From: Buxus sempervirens
Lineage: Eukaryota > Streptophyta > Magnoliopsida > Buxales > Buxaceae
DNA: 64,000 bases
Assembly: GCA_947561395.2 (NCBI GenBank)
Contig: OX387187.1
Coordinates: 378,976 to 442,975, forward strand
Direction: 5' to 3'
Shown: piece by piece, positions 35,150 to 48,190 of the stretch
Position numbering within the stretch: position 1 is the stretch's first letter
Layout of the letters: every line of letters starts with the position of its first letter
Notes under the pieces: model-generated
The model's input: only the letters and a program-made list of their open reading frames with translations
Databases searched by the model: none
What the model was told of the DNA's origin: nothing
Translations under genes and position numbers: made by a program

Positions 35150-36761
35150 CGTAATATTTGAATAGATTAAGGTCAGTTTTAGGGTAGGTTAAACTACACT
35201 TTAACATGACCTAACCCGATTTATGACATACTAAACCCTCAAGCAAGGTGGGTTTCTAATTTGGCCCTCCCCATTGTCATCTCTAGTTCCCAAACCCCAC
35301 CCCCCCTTTCTATCGTTTTCCTCTTTTTTCCTCCTTGTTTTACTCTTTTGAAGACATGGGTTGATGTAGTTGTTTGGGATAAGTGCAAAGCACAAGGCAT
35401 TCCCACCTCTTTTCTCTTAGATTTTTCTTTTGTGTGTGTATGTGAGTTTTTTTTTAATTTCCAATATGCAAGAAGAGGTGCAAGGAGCCATGTATGCCCC
35501 CTCTCTCTCTCTCTCTCTCACCCTCTATGTTCCTCATGACTTTCCTCATGTTCTTATTTGTATCTGTCTTGCGAAAATTACATTTGGTTTTGTGCTAAAG
35601 TGAATTTTTTGCCAACTAGATTGTTGTTTCGTTTTTCTTTTTCTCCTATTTTTCCTACTTTGTGTTTTTAATAGTTTAGATGCCTTTTTATTTCCTCAAA
35701 TTTTTAATAATTCTAATTTTGCAGGTATATGTTGTTTAGGTGGGTAACATAACTACTAAAGACTTAAATAAAAATTTGATGTAAGACCACTAGATGCTAT
35801 ATACGAAATAATTTCAAAAGTAGTGATTAATTTCTTTAAAAAAAAAACATAGACACACACACGCACATCTGTCTATCTCACCCTCTATGTTGCCGTGACA
35901 TTTATGATAGGGGACTGCTAAAACTTTTCAACAGCATTGAAGATTGTAAATCCTCTCATGTTTATAGTTATAGGCACACGAGGCAAGGTTTGGCAATGGC
36001 TGGTAAGTTGGCACTCTATCTTTGGAATTATTTAGTTTACTTGATGATGATTTTCAGTTGTTGATGAGCAATCCTAGCATAGAACTTGATAAGCATACCT
36101 AGGTAGCATAGAACTTGATTCTTTACTCTTACAAATTATGTGTTTTAGCTAATATATTTGAATCTCATTACCTTCAAATTATGGGTTTTAACTAATATAT
36201 TTGAATCTCATTTTGCCCGCTGTAGCATTATTGTACTCAAGGCTAATTAACTAGGAATTAAGAAGCTCTTACTAGAGAAACTCTTCACCATATATTAATC
36301 AGGTATTTACATAAGCAAAACTTGAAACTCATATAGGAACATTGCATCTATTGTTTAGTTCGTCATAAGGCTTCTTCTGATCATGCCTGAATCGTTTGCT
36401 TACCAGCAAGTGTATCGAAAACAAAGAAAAAGATTTAAGATTATAACCATGACAACTGTTCATGAAAAAAAATCCAATCAAATCTTATAAAATTCTAAAT
36501 AAGAAATTAAAAAATTAGGAAAAAAAATTCTTATGGGGTTGTAGAAATTAAATATATCGCAAACAATGGAAACTCAACAAAAAGATCTTGGGTTGCAAAT
36601 AAAAAAAACTAACATTGTTTTTTTTAGAATGGTAAGCTAATTATAACTACAACACATCAAACTCAAGCAAAGATTTAAGATAAAAAGTTTCAGCAGTCTC
36701 TTATACTATCATGTTTCTGATTCTTCATAGCTCTGCATCAAAATGAGATACTTTAGGGGGT
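34574..36761. other. AT-rich intergenic DNA, no gene seen
   Basis: Right flank of element 1. It holds an AAT microsatellite (35091-35149), a CT repeat near 35500 and T-rich stretches. A 92-codon frame at 35261-35539 has no recognisable motif. Confidence 0.5.
35091..35149. repeat. AAT microsatellite
   Basis: About 19-20 uninterrupted ATA/AAT units. Confidence 0.95.
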
Positions 36762-37076
36762 TGTGCGCACGTCGGTAAAAGCACACGTGGCAATGGGTTT
36801 CCTTTTTTGGACCCGATGCGCTCTCTTTTGCCAATGCAATGGTTTGGTTTTAGGAGGAATGGGAGTCGCCACTACTTGATTGGTTGCAGGTAGACTCTTG
36901 GATACCTAGATGTTTGTCTAAGACAATGGTCTATGTTTTTATAAGATTTTGGTTAAGTACCCAACTATTATCTGGGGAAGTCTGTAGGCACCTTGGTCTG
37001 CCTTGTCAAAAGACAGGTCCCACGGGTCATCCCTAGTTGGATTATTCGGTTACACTTGTCTCTCATCATCCGTCCT

Positions 37077-38893
37077 TGTAGACACCCCAAATTGTACTAC
37101 AAAGTGAGAAAATAATTGAAAACATGTAATTCGGATTTGAAGCAGGTCAAAAATGCATAAAATTTCATCAATCAAGCATTGCCCGTATTTTACTTACGGG
37201 CTGATCGCGCCCGCAATTCCTATACGGGCATGCTGCGCCCGTATTGAGAATGCGGGTAGCACTTGCCCGTAATGTATATACGAGCACGGGGTTTTTGTGC
37301 GAATTTTATCTTTTCTCGATTTTTGAGCCTTATCTGCACCCAAATATCTCTCTGGGATATGCGAATTATCTTATTTATCCATTCGAATTCTCTTATTTAT
37401 CCTATTTGGCCATGGATTGGCATTATCCCTATTTTCAATTCAATCTGGAGGATTTTGGTATATCCCTCTGGACCAACAATACCCCTGGGCTTGCCTATAA
37501 ATAGAGGGCTTCTCCTCAAGCAAAATGCCATTAATTTGAAGTCTGAAGAGCTCTAAGTGAAGAAAGGAATCCCTGCTGCTCTGCTTGCTCAATCCAGGTA
37601 AGTCCCTTTTCCCTTTTATTTTCTGTTTTCAATTCTAGAAATAATCTAATCTTCTCCATTGCTGTAGAATAAGGCCTTCTTGTACTTGTATTCCTAAACT
37701 TGCCTCCAAGTACCTCAAGAATACTCTCTAGCCGTAAAACGTGAAGAGAGAGCTAGGGGAAAGGGGAGCAGGTGGATCCCTAGAATAGAACCCTATAATC
37801 TGTTCTTTTTTTTTTTTTTGTAGAATAAGGTCATTGATTGTGTTTGTATCCCCAAACCTATCTCCAAGTACCTCAAGACTCCTCTCTAGTCGTAAAATGT
37901 GAAGAGAGAGCTAGGGTAAAAGAGAACAGGTGGATCCGTAGGGTAGACCCCCATGTGCTCTAATCTGTGAGATGTGGTTGCTTTTACTATCCTGTTAATG
38001 TTTTAATGGTTTTATTTTGAATCTAGAGGAATCCTATGAATCCATGATGTTTATAGCATGAGTTCGCCACTTCTTTCTAAAATTTGGATTTTTCACATCT
38101 TTGCACTTACAGCACTGTTTTCTTAATTTTGGTGATATTTGGCTAGGATTCTAGATCTACCATGATCTATATGGTAGATCTAAGACCAAAAGCCTAAAAG
38201 TAACCTGTAGGGTTTTATGATATGATTTTAAAATTGTTTTTGATCTTGGAGAAGGGATCCTATGGTCTAAACTCTCATTTTTGATGTTTTTTCATCAACA
38301 TGGGTTGAGTGGGGGTTCTATATCTCCACTATTGAGAGATCCGGATCAGATCTGTACTCCAAGTAACTTTATTTTTCAATGATTTAATCGAGAGATTTCA
38401 ATCTAGTTTTTCAACCTTTTAATGGTTTAGCCTAAAACTAGTTTTTCAGGTTTCTCTTTAGATTGGTTTTATCTTATTTTTTTTATCTCAATTTTACTTT
38501 AATCATGAAACCTTTAGAATGGTATGATCATATTTGAAAGTTCTGAATCAATCAGGCTGTTCGTATGAAAAAACCATACATTTTTGTCTTTTTTTGATTT
38601 TTTATGATTTTAGTAGCAAGCCTTCTTTATTTTTAACATGAACAATGCCTGGCAACCACCTTGTGTGGATGAATAGGGGTGCCTAACACCTTCCCCTATT
38701 CATAACCTAATCCCCTTACCCATCTCTGGTTATTTTTTTTAAATAGGGTTATTTTTACCCTAAATTTGCCTTTTTGTGCTTATTTGAGATTTTGGTGTCC
38801 ATTCACACCTAAATAGAATGGTGGCGACTCTTTGTTTTAACCAATCCCATGTGATGATTAGGAAGTCATTAAATTGATTTTTTATATCTCACA
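37077..38893 (+). mobile_element. Family A solo LTR, plus orientation
   Basis: Starts TGTAGACACCCC, ends ATATCTCACA, and is flanked by GTCCT on both sides (37072-37076 and 38894-38898). The only family A LTR here in plus orientation. It contains the hairpin array at 37181-37285, TATA CCTATAAATAG at 37494-37504 and a splice donor with GT at 37598. Confidence 0.95.
37181..37285. repeat. 7-7-7-7 hairpin array in solo LTR
   Basis: The cleanest copy: fifteen 7-base segments with arms GCCCGTA/TACGGGC, GCCCGCA/TACGGGC, GCCCGTA/TGCGGGT and GCCCGTA/TACGAGC. No length deviates from seven. Confidence 0.97.
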
Positions 38894-39220
38894 GTCCTAT
38901 GCCAGCATGATATTTGTTTGGTCATGTTTTTGGACCTCAAGTGAGGTTTGGTCCAATTCTTGGTTAGTTATGTTCTTTTAGAATCGTGTGATGTTGGTCT
39001 AAGGGGTGGGCCCCAATGGAAGGCCACCCTGTTCCAAGTAAAGTCTTATGGAGGCCTAAGTCCCTTTTGGGTTTGCTGTGTAGACAGTGACCTTGTTGGG
39101 TTGGTTAAATTTTGTTTGGCATTGATTTTTAATCAAGAATTTGCCAGAAACACAATATTTTGAGTTTATGGATGTTGCACTGCATACTCAAAGCAATGCA
39201 ACATAATCTGATTGTGCACC

Positions 39221-40885
39221 TGTGAGACATGGAAAAATCAATCTCGTGACTTCCTATCATCACACGGGATTCATAAAAGGGAGGAGTCGCCACCATTCAA
39301 TTTTAAGGTGTGAATGGACACCAAAATAATCAAATAAAATAAAAAAGGCAAAACTAGAGTAAAAATAACTCTACTTTAAAATAAAAATCCAGAGATGGGT
39401 AAGGGGATTAGATTATGAATAGGGAAAGGTGTTAGGCACCCCTATTAATCCACCCAAAATGGTTGCCAAGTGTTGCTCATGCTATAAAAATGCTTGCTAA
39501 TAAAAATCAAAACAAGGTAAAAGGAAAAAAGAATGTATGGCTTATTTCCATGTGAATGATCCAATTAATTCTAAATCCTTCTTTATGAAAACAAAAGCCA
39601 TTTCTTGGGCTTCATGAGTGATTAAAACTAAAAGAAAACAAATCCAAAATAAAAACTTAAAAAATCTGACTTTAAATTAAATCCTTGAAATCTATGAATA
39701 AATAAAAAAAAAAATATTATTTTTACAAAATTTTGCAGAACTGAGTCTGAACAATCCAGGACATAGATCGAGCTCATATTTCTCATTAAATAAAAAATCT
39801 AAACCAAATATACCCACGTTGATGAAAAACATCAAAAAGGGAGAGCTTAGACCGTAGGGTCTTCTCTCAAAAACCAAAAATGACTCAAAAACCTCCTCAT
39901 GATGCCCTAAAGATTACTAGAAGGCTTCTGATTCTAGATCTACCATATGAACAATGGAGGATCCAAGATCTTAACCAAACGACTAAAAAAACCAAAAACC
40001 ATAAAACGGGTGAAAACAATGTAAAACATCAGAATATATGAAGAAAATGAGATCTAATGCTATGAATAGCATAGATCTAGAGTCTTCCTCCATATTTCAT
40101 CACTAAATCATCATAGAATCCAAACAAAACATTAAAACTATACATTTATAAGATTATCACATATGGGGGCCTGCCCTACGGATCCACCTGTCTCCCTTTC
40201 CCCTAGCTCTCTCTACACGTTTTACGGCTAGAGAGTAGTCTTGAGGTACTTGGAAGTTGGTTTGGGTAACAAACACACACATATGCCTTATTCTATAGAA
40301 GATAATAGAATGCAAAAATAATCCTAGAAATTAAAACTAGAAAAGAAAAGGGTTGAAGGCTTACCTGGAGTTTTGAAAGCAGAGAGGCAGAGGTTCCCTT
40401 CTTCACTTGGAGCTCTTCAATCTCCAACTTCTTGGCCATTTGCTGGAGGGGAGACCCTCTATTTATAGGTAAGAGCTAAGGCAAAGGGAGCCGTAATGGT
40501 AGACACAAACATGTGTCTAGAACCCTCCAATTTAACCCTAAAGTATGAACTTGGGAGAATAGGGTTAATCTCAGAGGCTAAATGTGAGAATCCTCACTTC
40601 TCAAATGGAGGTAACATACCAAAAACGAGTGAAAACTTGCAGGATTTCTAATTTGGAGCAAAATATTAGTATCCGAAAAAACAGGTCGGATACAAACAAA
40701 CCTCTTTGTATTCGAAATATAATTTCGGATACAAACAGATAGGTGTGTTTCCAAAATCAATTTTCGGATACAAAGAGATTAACCTTTATCTGAAATTTAA
40801 TTTCGGTTACAAAAAGAAAGACTTGTTTTTGATGATTTCGGCCAATTATTCATCCTTCTTCACAGTGCAATTTGGGGTGTCTACA
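39221..40885 (-). repeat. Element A 3' LTR (diverged family A)
   Basis: Plus strand TGTGAGACATGG...GTGTCTACA. It is shorter and clearly diverged from the other family A LTRs, with TATA box CCTATAAATAGAG near 40468. Internal DNA starts at 40886 with the polypurine tract (ACTGCCCCTCTTTG on plus). The left flank GCACC (39216-39220) is not repeated at 40886, as expected for an LTR with the element still attached. Confidence 0.9.
40668..40811. repeat. 9-9-9-12 hairpin array, element A LTR
   Basis: Four hairpins with arms of 9, loops of 9 and spacers of 12: AGTATCCGA-N9-TCGGATACA-N12 and so on, total 144 bases with no length deviation. Same place in the LTR as the 7-7-7-7 arrays, but different word and spacing. 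Confidence 0.95.
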
Positions 40886-41304
40886 ACTGCCCCTCTTTGA
40901 TGGAATTGCAAAACAATGAACAACAAAGATTAGACAGATCCGAATTTCACTCCCGTGACCATGATTTGCTTTGTTCAATTTTATTTTTGCAAAACAATTT
41001 TGGGTGGAGATTTGCCAAAAAGCCCTAACTTTAGGGGGGCATTTCTCCCAGCTGTCTTAAATTCCACTGAGCTCTCGTGGCTATGAGGTGGATTTTAAGA
41101 CCAAAATATAAGATTTTTGAAAAAACTGATTTTGTAGCAAACCATGCCAGATTAAAAATTGACTGAATATTTGACCTTTTGACCAATGATATATTCTTCT
41201 TTCTTTTCTTTCTTTTTTTTTTTCTTCTTTTTTTTCTCTTTCTCTTTTTATTTTATTTTATTTTATTTTATTTCCTTTTTTCTCTTTTTTTTTCTTTTTT
41301 TCGT

Positions 41305-41370
41305 TGTATCCGAAATAGGTGTTCGGATATGCCAACTTCTATTTGTATCCGAAATAACATTTCAGATACA
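41305..41370. repeat. Two-hairpin array before the PMD gene of element A
   Basis: TGTATCCGA-N9-TCGGATATG-N12-TGTATCCGA-N9-TCAGATACA, exactly 66 bases. It follows a T-rich tract (41200-41300) and precedes the PMD 5' untranslated exon. The matching place in element B also has two hairpins (54573-54621). Confidence 0.95.
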
Positions 41371-42256
41371 CCAGGCTATATGACTTGCCCGCGCAACCTG
41401 CACTTCGTTTCTCTTCTTCTCCGAACGACAAGGGCGGACACACATCCTTCCTCCTGCGACGAACCTTCGCCACCTTCCTTCTCTGGAGACTTCTAGGCGG
41501 CTTTCTCAACTCCGGCGGCTTCCTTTGATTCCGGCAATTCACCTGCTCACTGTTGCGGTTGAGCCCTAGTTTGGCCCTTTTGATGACAGTTCATTGCTTG
41601 ACGCCGTCACACGAACTTCGGTGATACTTTATATGTGTTCCGGGGACTTAGGCAACACTCCCTGCTCCGCGCCAATCTGATTTCAAGCTTGCCATCAGTC
41701 ACCCATCTCTCCACTGTTCCTGCCGCAATTGACAGTGGGTGACTCATTTGTTCTTGGCGATTATCCTCCTTACCCACGTTTGTTCCCAATTTCAGGTAAC
41801 CTGTTATCCTTTTACTCTTGAATTTTTGCAAGACTTGAGTTTGGCGTTTTGATGAGCATGAATTTTTGTTTACCTCCTTCATTGAATCTTGAAATTACCT
41901 GTATTTGATTGTTTTGACCAACCTTTTCACATAACCATGCAATGTTATACCCTCTAGCATATTTTCAGACAATCCCTATTTGCTTTCTTACTGCTGCATT
42001 TTGATGATTGTCGAAGCAAACTTGCCTTCTGATGCATCCTCATTAATTTCTATGTTTAACTTGATTAGATGATTTACATGCAATTCTTGCTTCGATCACC
42101 AAGCAACTAGGACTTCTTTATGCAATATTGACCCTTTCTCCTTGCTTTTGCATGTTCTGCCTTCTTGAGTACACCTTGTACTTTTTTTTCTTTTCCTTAT
42201 CTGGTAATCCTGAAAATAAATTAGGAAAGGTTAAGCTTTGCAAAGAACAATAGTGG

Positions 42257-44077
42257 TGTGAGACATGAAAAATCAATTTAATGACTTCCTAATCATCACA
42301 CGGGATTCATAAAAAACAAAGAGTCTCCACCATTCTGTTTAGGTGTGAATGGAAACCAAAATCATCAAATAAGCACAAAAAGGCAAAATTAGAGTAAAAA
42401 TAACTCTATTTTAAAAACAAAACAAAAACAATCAGAGATGGGTAAGGGGATTATGTTATGAATAGGGGAAGGTGTTAGGCACCCCTATTCATCCACACAA
42501 GGTGGTTGCTAGGTATTGTTCATGTTAAAATAAAGAATGCTTGCTTAAAAAAAGAAAAAAAACATAAAAATAACAAAAGTGTATGGTTTTTCATATGAAT
42601 ATCCCGATTAATTCAGAACTTTCAATATGATCATACCATTCTATGGGTTTCATGATTAAAATAAAATTGAGATAAAAATCAGATAAAACCAATCTAAAGA
42701 GAAACCTGAAAAACTAGCTTTAGGCTAAACCATTAAAAGGTTGAAAAACTAGATTGAAATCTCTTGATTAAATCATTGAAGAGTAAAGTTACTTGGAGTA
42801 CAGATCTGATTCGAATCTCTCAATAGTGGAGAAATAGAACCCCCACTCAACCCATGTTGATGAAAAAAATCAAAAGGGAGAGTTTAGACCATAGGATCCT
42901 TTCTCCAAGATTAAAACAATTTCAAAATCACATCATGAAACCCTATAGGTTACTTTCTGGCTTTTGGTTTTAGATCTACCATATAGATCATGGTAGATCC
43001 AGAATCCTAGCCAAATATCACCAAAATCAAGAAAACAGTGTTGTAGGTGCAAAGGTGTGAAAAATCCAAACTATTGAAAAAAGTGGGGATCTCATGCTAT
43101 AAACATCATGGATTCATAGGGTTCCCGCAGATTCAAAATAAAACCATTAAAACATTAACATGATAGTAAAAGCAACCACATCTCCCAGATTATAGCACAT
43201 GGGGGTCTACCCTATAGATCCACCTGTTCTCTTTTCCCTTAGCTCTCTCTTCACGTTTTATGGCTAGAGATGAGTCTTGAGGTACTTGGAGATAGGTTTG
43301 GGGATACAAACACAATCAATGGCCTTATTCTATAAAAAAAAGAGAAGAACAGATTATAGGGTTCTATTTAAGAATCCACTTGTTCCCCTTTCCCTTAGCT
43401 CTCTCTTCACGTTTTATGGCTAGAGAGGAGTCTTGAGGTACTTGGAGGTAGGTTTGGGAATACAAGTATAAACTAGGCCTTATTCTATAGCAATGGAGAA
43501 AATTAGATTATTTCTAGAATTGAAAACAGAAAATAAAAGAGAAAATGAACTTACCTGGATTGAGAAAGCAGACAAGCAGGGATTCCCTTCTTCACTTGGA
43601 GCTCTTCAGACTTCAAATTAATGGCCCTTTGCTTGAGGATGCCCTCTATTTATAGGCAAACCCAGGGGCATGGTTGGTCCAAGGGATATGCCAAGATAGA
43701 GTTTCAGATTGAATTAAAAACAGAGATAATGCCAATCCATTGAACCAAAGAGGATAAATAAGAGGATTCGAATGGATAAACAAGAGGATTCGAATCTCCC
43801 AGAGAGAGATTTGGATGTAGATAAGGCTCAGAAATCGAAAAAGGATAAATTCGCACAAAAACCCTCGTGCCTGTATATATAATGCGGGTGTGTCCTGCCC
43901 GCATTCTCAATATGGGCACGGCATGCCCGTATACTGATTGCAGGCGCGACTAGTTCGCAGATACAATATGGGCACTGCCTGTTTGATGAAATTTTATGCA
44001 TTTTTGACCTGTTTCAAATCCCAATTACATGTTTTCAATTATTTTCTCATTTTGTAGTGCAATTTGGGGTGTCTACA
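42257..44077 (-). mobile_element. Family A solo LTR in the PMD intron of element A
   Basis: Plus strand TGTGAGACATG...GTGTCTACA. The flanks AGTGG (42252-42256) and ATTGG (44078-44082) differ by one base, consistent with an aged 5-bp duplication. It carries a GCCCGTA-type array, unlike its host element. Confidence 0.88.
43869..43973. repeat. 7-7-7-7 hairpin array in solo LTR
   Basis: Four hairpins in 105 bases. Arms are more mutated (GCCTGTA, TATGGGC, TGCAGGC), mostly C-to-T or G-to-A changes, but every segment length is still seven. Confidence 0.93.
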
Positions 44078-47075
44078 ATTGGAAGTCAAAATTTCTGATA
44101 AACAATTGAACATAAAATTGTAGTTAACAGAAATATAAAACACTTCCTTGTTTCCTATAGATGGCTAGAGGTCGTTCCCGTGTGAGAGAGGAGGTTGATC
44201 CAGCCGATCGACCTTCTTCCTCACGAGCTAGGATTGATTCTGATCAGAGTGCTACCCTATCTGAGCCGTTGGATGATTCCAAAGAGAGCTCTGGAGAGGT
44301 TTTTGTCGAGGTAGGCTACTTTTATTTTTTCTTCCTCTTCTTTCTCCTTAAACAAACTTTCACCCTTCATCTTTTGACTTTTAGCCCATTGTGGCTCCCG
44401 GTCTAGGTCGGGGTCGCGGCCGAGAGAGAGGCCGCGGTTGAGAGAGAGGCCATGGTAGAGAGAGAGAGAGGCCGTAGTAGAGCTTCAGATCAGGCTCGGG
44501 AGACCATTGCTCTAGTCTTCCGTTTAGAGTTCTTTGAGGAGTTGAGGGCGTCTGTTCAGGACACAGAGCTCCTTAGTGGCTTGGATAGCCATCCCTCCAT
44601 GTGTGTCAGGGCCGATCTTCCTCTTCCATATCCTCACTCTCACCTACGAGGCAGCTGGGGGAGATTCAGCGAGCTGGTTCATACACTTTCTCCGGCACTT
44701 AGATGTGAGTTCAATCGGTGCCACTTCGACCATTTTCTCCTCATTCCATCGTTTCGAGTTGACCGCCCTCTCGTCTATGCCATGGTGGAGCGATACTTCG
44801 CTAATACACAATCCTTCCATTTGCCCGATGTTGAGCTGGGGATTCGTCCTTCTGATTTTGCCATGATTACTGGCATCTCTCTGGTGGGGCGGACTATAGT
44901 GATGGATCGGCCTCCCTATGCAGACATTAGTTCTCTCTTGGGATATGCCGCCTTACCTGATGATGCTTGGGATGGGAGGAGCAGCTGACTTTCTATTAGC
45001 TGGCTGCGTCGTAGCCTTTTTGATCACTTCGATGGGCGGCATACGACCATCTCTGCAGAGGGCGAGGCCTTTGCTCCTATATTTCGGCACATCTTCTTGC
45101 TCATGCTTGGGAGCTACTTCTTCCAGGAGGATACGACCGTAGTTAGTCCCATTTTCTTGGATGCCCTCAGAGATTTCCACCAGACCAGACAGTTGGCATG
45201 GGGTCGACTTATATATGGGACTGTCCTGGCTGGACTATGCCGAGCCATCCGCGGTTTGGCCGCTCCGATAGGGGATGGTATTAGCTACCGATTCTTCTGG
45301 CAGATATTCCAGGTACTGAATACATTTTATTTCAAGATCTCTTCTTTCTGTCCCTGACTGGTTTCTTTTTTGCCAGATATTCATGTACACTTACATGACC
45401 TATTTTCGCCCATCTCCTGTGCCGATGCTGAGGAGTTCCCTGTAACCATACGGTGGTCTGTGCTTGATAGGGATGCAAATAGGAGCCAGCCTCGTTCAGC
45501 TCGGGTTCACCTAGACCGTTCCCGACGATCTGAGGTAAAAATCCTTAACCCTTTATCCCTTGTCTCTTTCTTTCATGCCTTGTTTATTCCTGACATTCTT
45601 CTTCTTCTTTGCAGCTATTGTTGGCCTGCTTCGAGGATGTAAGTAACGGGGTGGCTCGTGAGCTCATACTACAGGACGCCTTTGATCGGGATCTCCAACA
45701 CCAGCCCTACCAGTGCTTCCTTGGGAAGCTTGGTAGGGTTATGTATCTAGGCGAGCAATTGTACTATCAGCACATGGGTGTGCCTCGTATTCCAGTTCCT
45801 CCTCCTCCTGTTGGTCCTACCATCCTCCTAGTTGGGTTTGATGTTGACCAGTTTGATCAGTGGGAGGATGCAGAGGGACTCACAGTAGCTGGGGACTATG
45901 ATGAGTGGATTAGGAGGGTATCCATCGGGTGTTTGATGGATCGGCCTACTCGGGCTGGAGTGACCGAGATTGGCGGGATCTACATCTGGGTTCATGACGA
46001 TACTGTAAGTTTGCTCTTGGCTCTTCCATCTTATTTCTTTCAACTTAGTATTCATGACTTTAACCCCTTTTTCATTGGCAGGTGGAGGAGTTGAATGCTC
46101 TGAGGGACCGGTTTCAGAGTCAGCGGGCAGCAGTTGATGACTTGATTGCTGACCACGATGTGATCGTGGCTCAGAGAGATGCTTGGATCAGAGAGCTGGA
46201 GGCTCTGGTTGCTGAGCTTAGGACTAGAAATGTATCTAGTTTTTTTCTATCTTTGCTTCTCCTTTATGTATTTCCATGCCATTCTTATAGGGATCGCTTT
46301 GAGTTTTACAGGCCTATCCACAGAGTCCAGCTCATGTGTGCGCACCTAAATTGGATCGCACTTTGGGCGCACGTGAGTTCGTGCATGCCTCGGGACATTC
46401 GGAGTGGCCACTGCCTGAGAGGTGCAGGCAGACACGGTGATTGCCCTATCCGGGTCTAAGTATGGTCTGCGGCTTTTCAGAGTTCTAGCTAAGTCCTCGG
46501 TTACGTCCGGGGAAGTCCGAAGACACCCTGGCCCGCCCCGTCAGTTTGACAGGTCCCTCTGGTCTTCCTGGTTTTTGAGTCAATTTTCACCCTTTCCTAG
46601 ACCAGCATGCCTCTTCTTGGGTCTGGCGGGGTCCTCTGGAGGTGTGGGCCCCTTTTATTTCATTTGTTATCTTTTTACTTAAGTGAGGTAGGTCGGGTAC
46701 AGGCCCCGTTGGAAGGCCTGTGGTTTGCCAGGTTTGGGGCTTGGGCCCAGTAGGGTTATTGGGTAACCCTATTTTGGTTTATTTATTTATTAAACAAACT
46801 AAAAGGCTAAAAGGGTCTACTGGGCTTGGTTTTGGCCCAAAGACGATTAAGGAGATGGCCTTGGGCCCGTTTGTTGAAAACGGACTTGGTTTTGGGCCGG
46901 TCAGAGGTGGGCCCCATAAGTAGGCCCAGGGTGCCTTGGTGGGCCTGGTTAGGCCTATGGTCCACAAATGGGCTACGGATAGCCCAAACAGCTCATTGGA
47001 TCGGGTCAGGCCGGTTCGGGTCGGATCAAGTCCAACCAAGCCAAAAATTATGTTTTTTAAGTTATTTTTAAAGCT

Positions 47076-47180
47076 GCCCGTATTTGCTATACGGGCTGGC
47101 CTTGCCCGTAAATGCGATACGGTTCAGGCCTGCCCGTATAGGAAATAAGGGCATGCCCAGACCGTATTGCCTCTACGGGC
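47076..47180. repeat. 7-7-7-7 hairpin array in family B LTR
   Basis: Fifteen 7-base segments, four hairpins of the GCCCGTA/TACGGGC type. So an unrelated LTR family uses the same word and spacing as family A. Confidence 0.95.
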
Positions 47181-48004
47181 ATCGCCTGATTTTTGAGTTT
47201 TGCGCCAATTCTGGCCGAGATCGGTTTGGATGTCTTCTTGGGGTGTTCCGGTGACTTCTGTTTGGGTTCTTAGCGCTCCTGTTGTAGTGTCAACACCTTC
47301 GTTTGCCTTCAAATCTTTCTTCTTTCCTTCGAGGTTTTGTAATGAGATGAAATCTCACTTTTCTTCATTCAGTTGAGTCATTTGCAAGATGAGAAAGGAT
47401 GAGAAAGGAAGAAGAAATGGGTTGTGGTTACATTAGACCATCCAAAGAGGACAGACCCCTCTTGTATTCTTAAATGAAACCAATTCATCAAATTACGTTA
47501 GTTTGCACATTCCATTCTTTGTTTTATAAACCTTCTCTTTCCCTTTTCGTGTAGAGACACCCCTTCTCATGGGGTCTCTCATAGCATGTGAAGGTGAAAT
47601 AAACAAGTTAGTAACAATATAATAGAAATAAAAGAATTTAAGTTGTTCAAATACAAAAATTCACATGTATGTTAAAGAAAAAGTTACCAGAAGTACACTT
47701 TTACTGTTACCTTTCACTTCTGATGTGTTTGGGTTCTCCGAGAAATTTGGGCAGCGCTTCCGCACTCCTGTTGATTCTCTGAAATTGGTTTAAAAAGGGG
47801 GTTCTTTATGCTTCAGATAGAAGGGAATGATAGGTAAGGGTGAAGGGTATGGCTTAATGGTAAAACGGGAATTTTTCAGGCTTGCAGAGTTTTGGCAGGG
47901 TAGGGGACGTGGAAAACACGAAGATAGAGAGGGAGGAGGCTTTAGGGGGCCAGCTTGCTCCAATTGGGGGGCTGGCCCCCCTTTTATAGGCAAAAATTGG
48001 CCGG

Positions 48005-48190
48005 AACCGCACTTTAAGTGTGGTTTGGTCACAAACGCACTTCAAGTGCGGTTCCTGCCAAATTACACTAAAAATGCAAAAACCGCACTTTAAGTGTGGT
48101 TGGCATTAAAAACGTGCGAATCTGCCACCGTTGCCGTACAGGACACGCGTCCACCTTCTAGAAGATCAAAACCGCATTTGAAGTGCGGTT
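48005..48190. repeat. Palindrome array, CCGCACTT type
   Basis: Four 21-base units, AACCGCACTT-N1-AAGTGTGGTT and variants, at 48005-48025, 48033-48053, 48081-48101 and 48170-48190. The arms are 10 with a single-base loop; spacers vary (7, 27, 68). It lies immediately upstream of the minus-strand TATA box. Confidence 0.92.

Larger units (their letters stand above)
36762..39216 (-). mobile_element. Family B LTR fragment split by a family A solo LTR
   Basis: TGTGCGCACGTCGG at 36762 and the following CAGGTAGAC, GGGGAAGTCTG and GACAGGTCCCACGGG blocks match the start of the family B LTR at 46337. The match resumes after the solo LTR at 38899 with the GGTGGGCCCCAATGGAAGGCC block (near 39004). It is cut off by element A at 39221. 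Confidence 0.7.
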
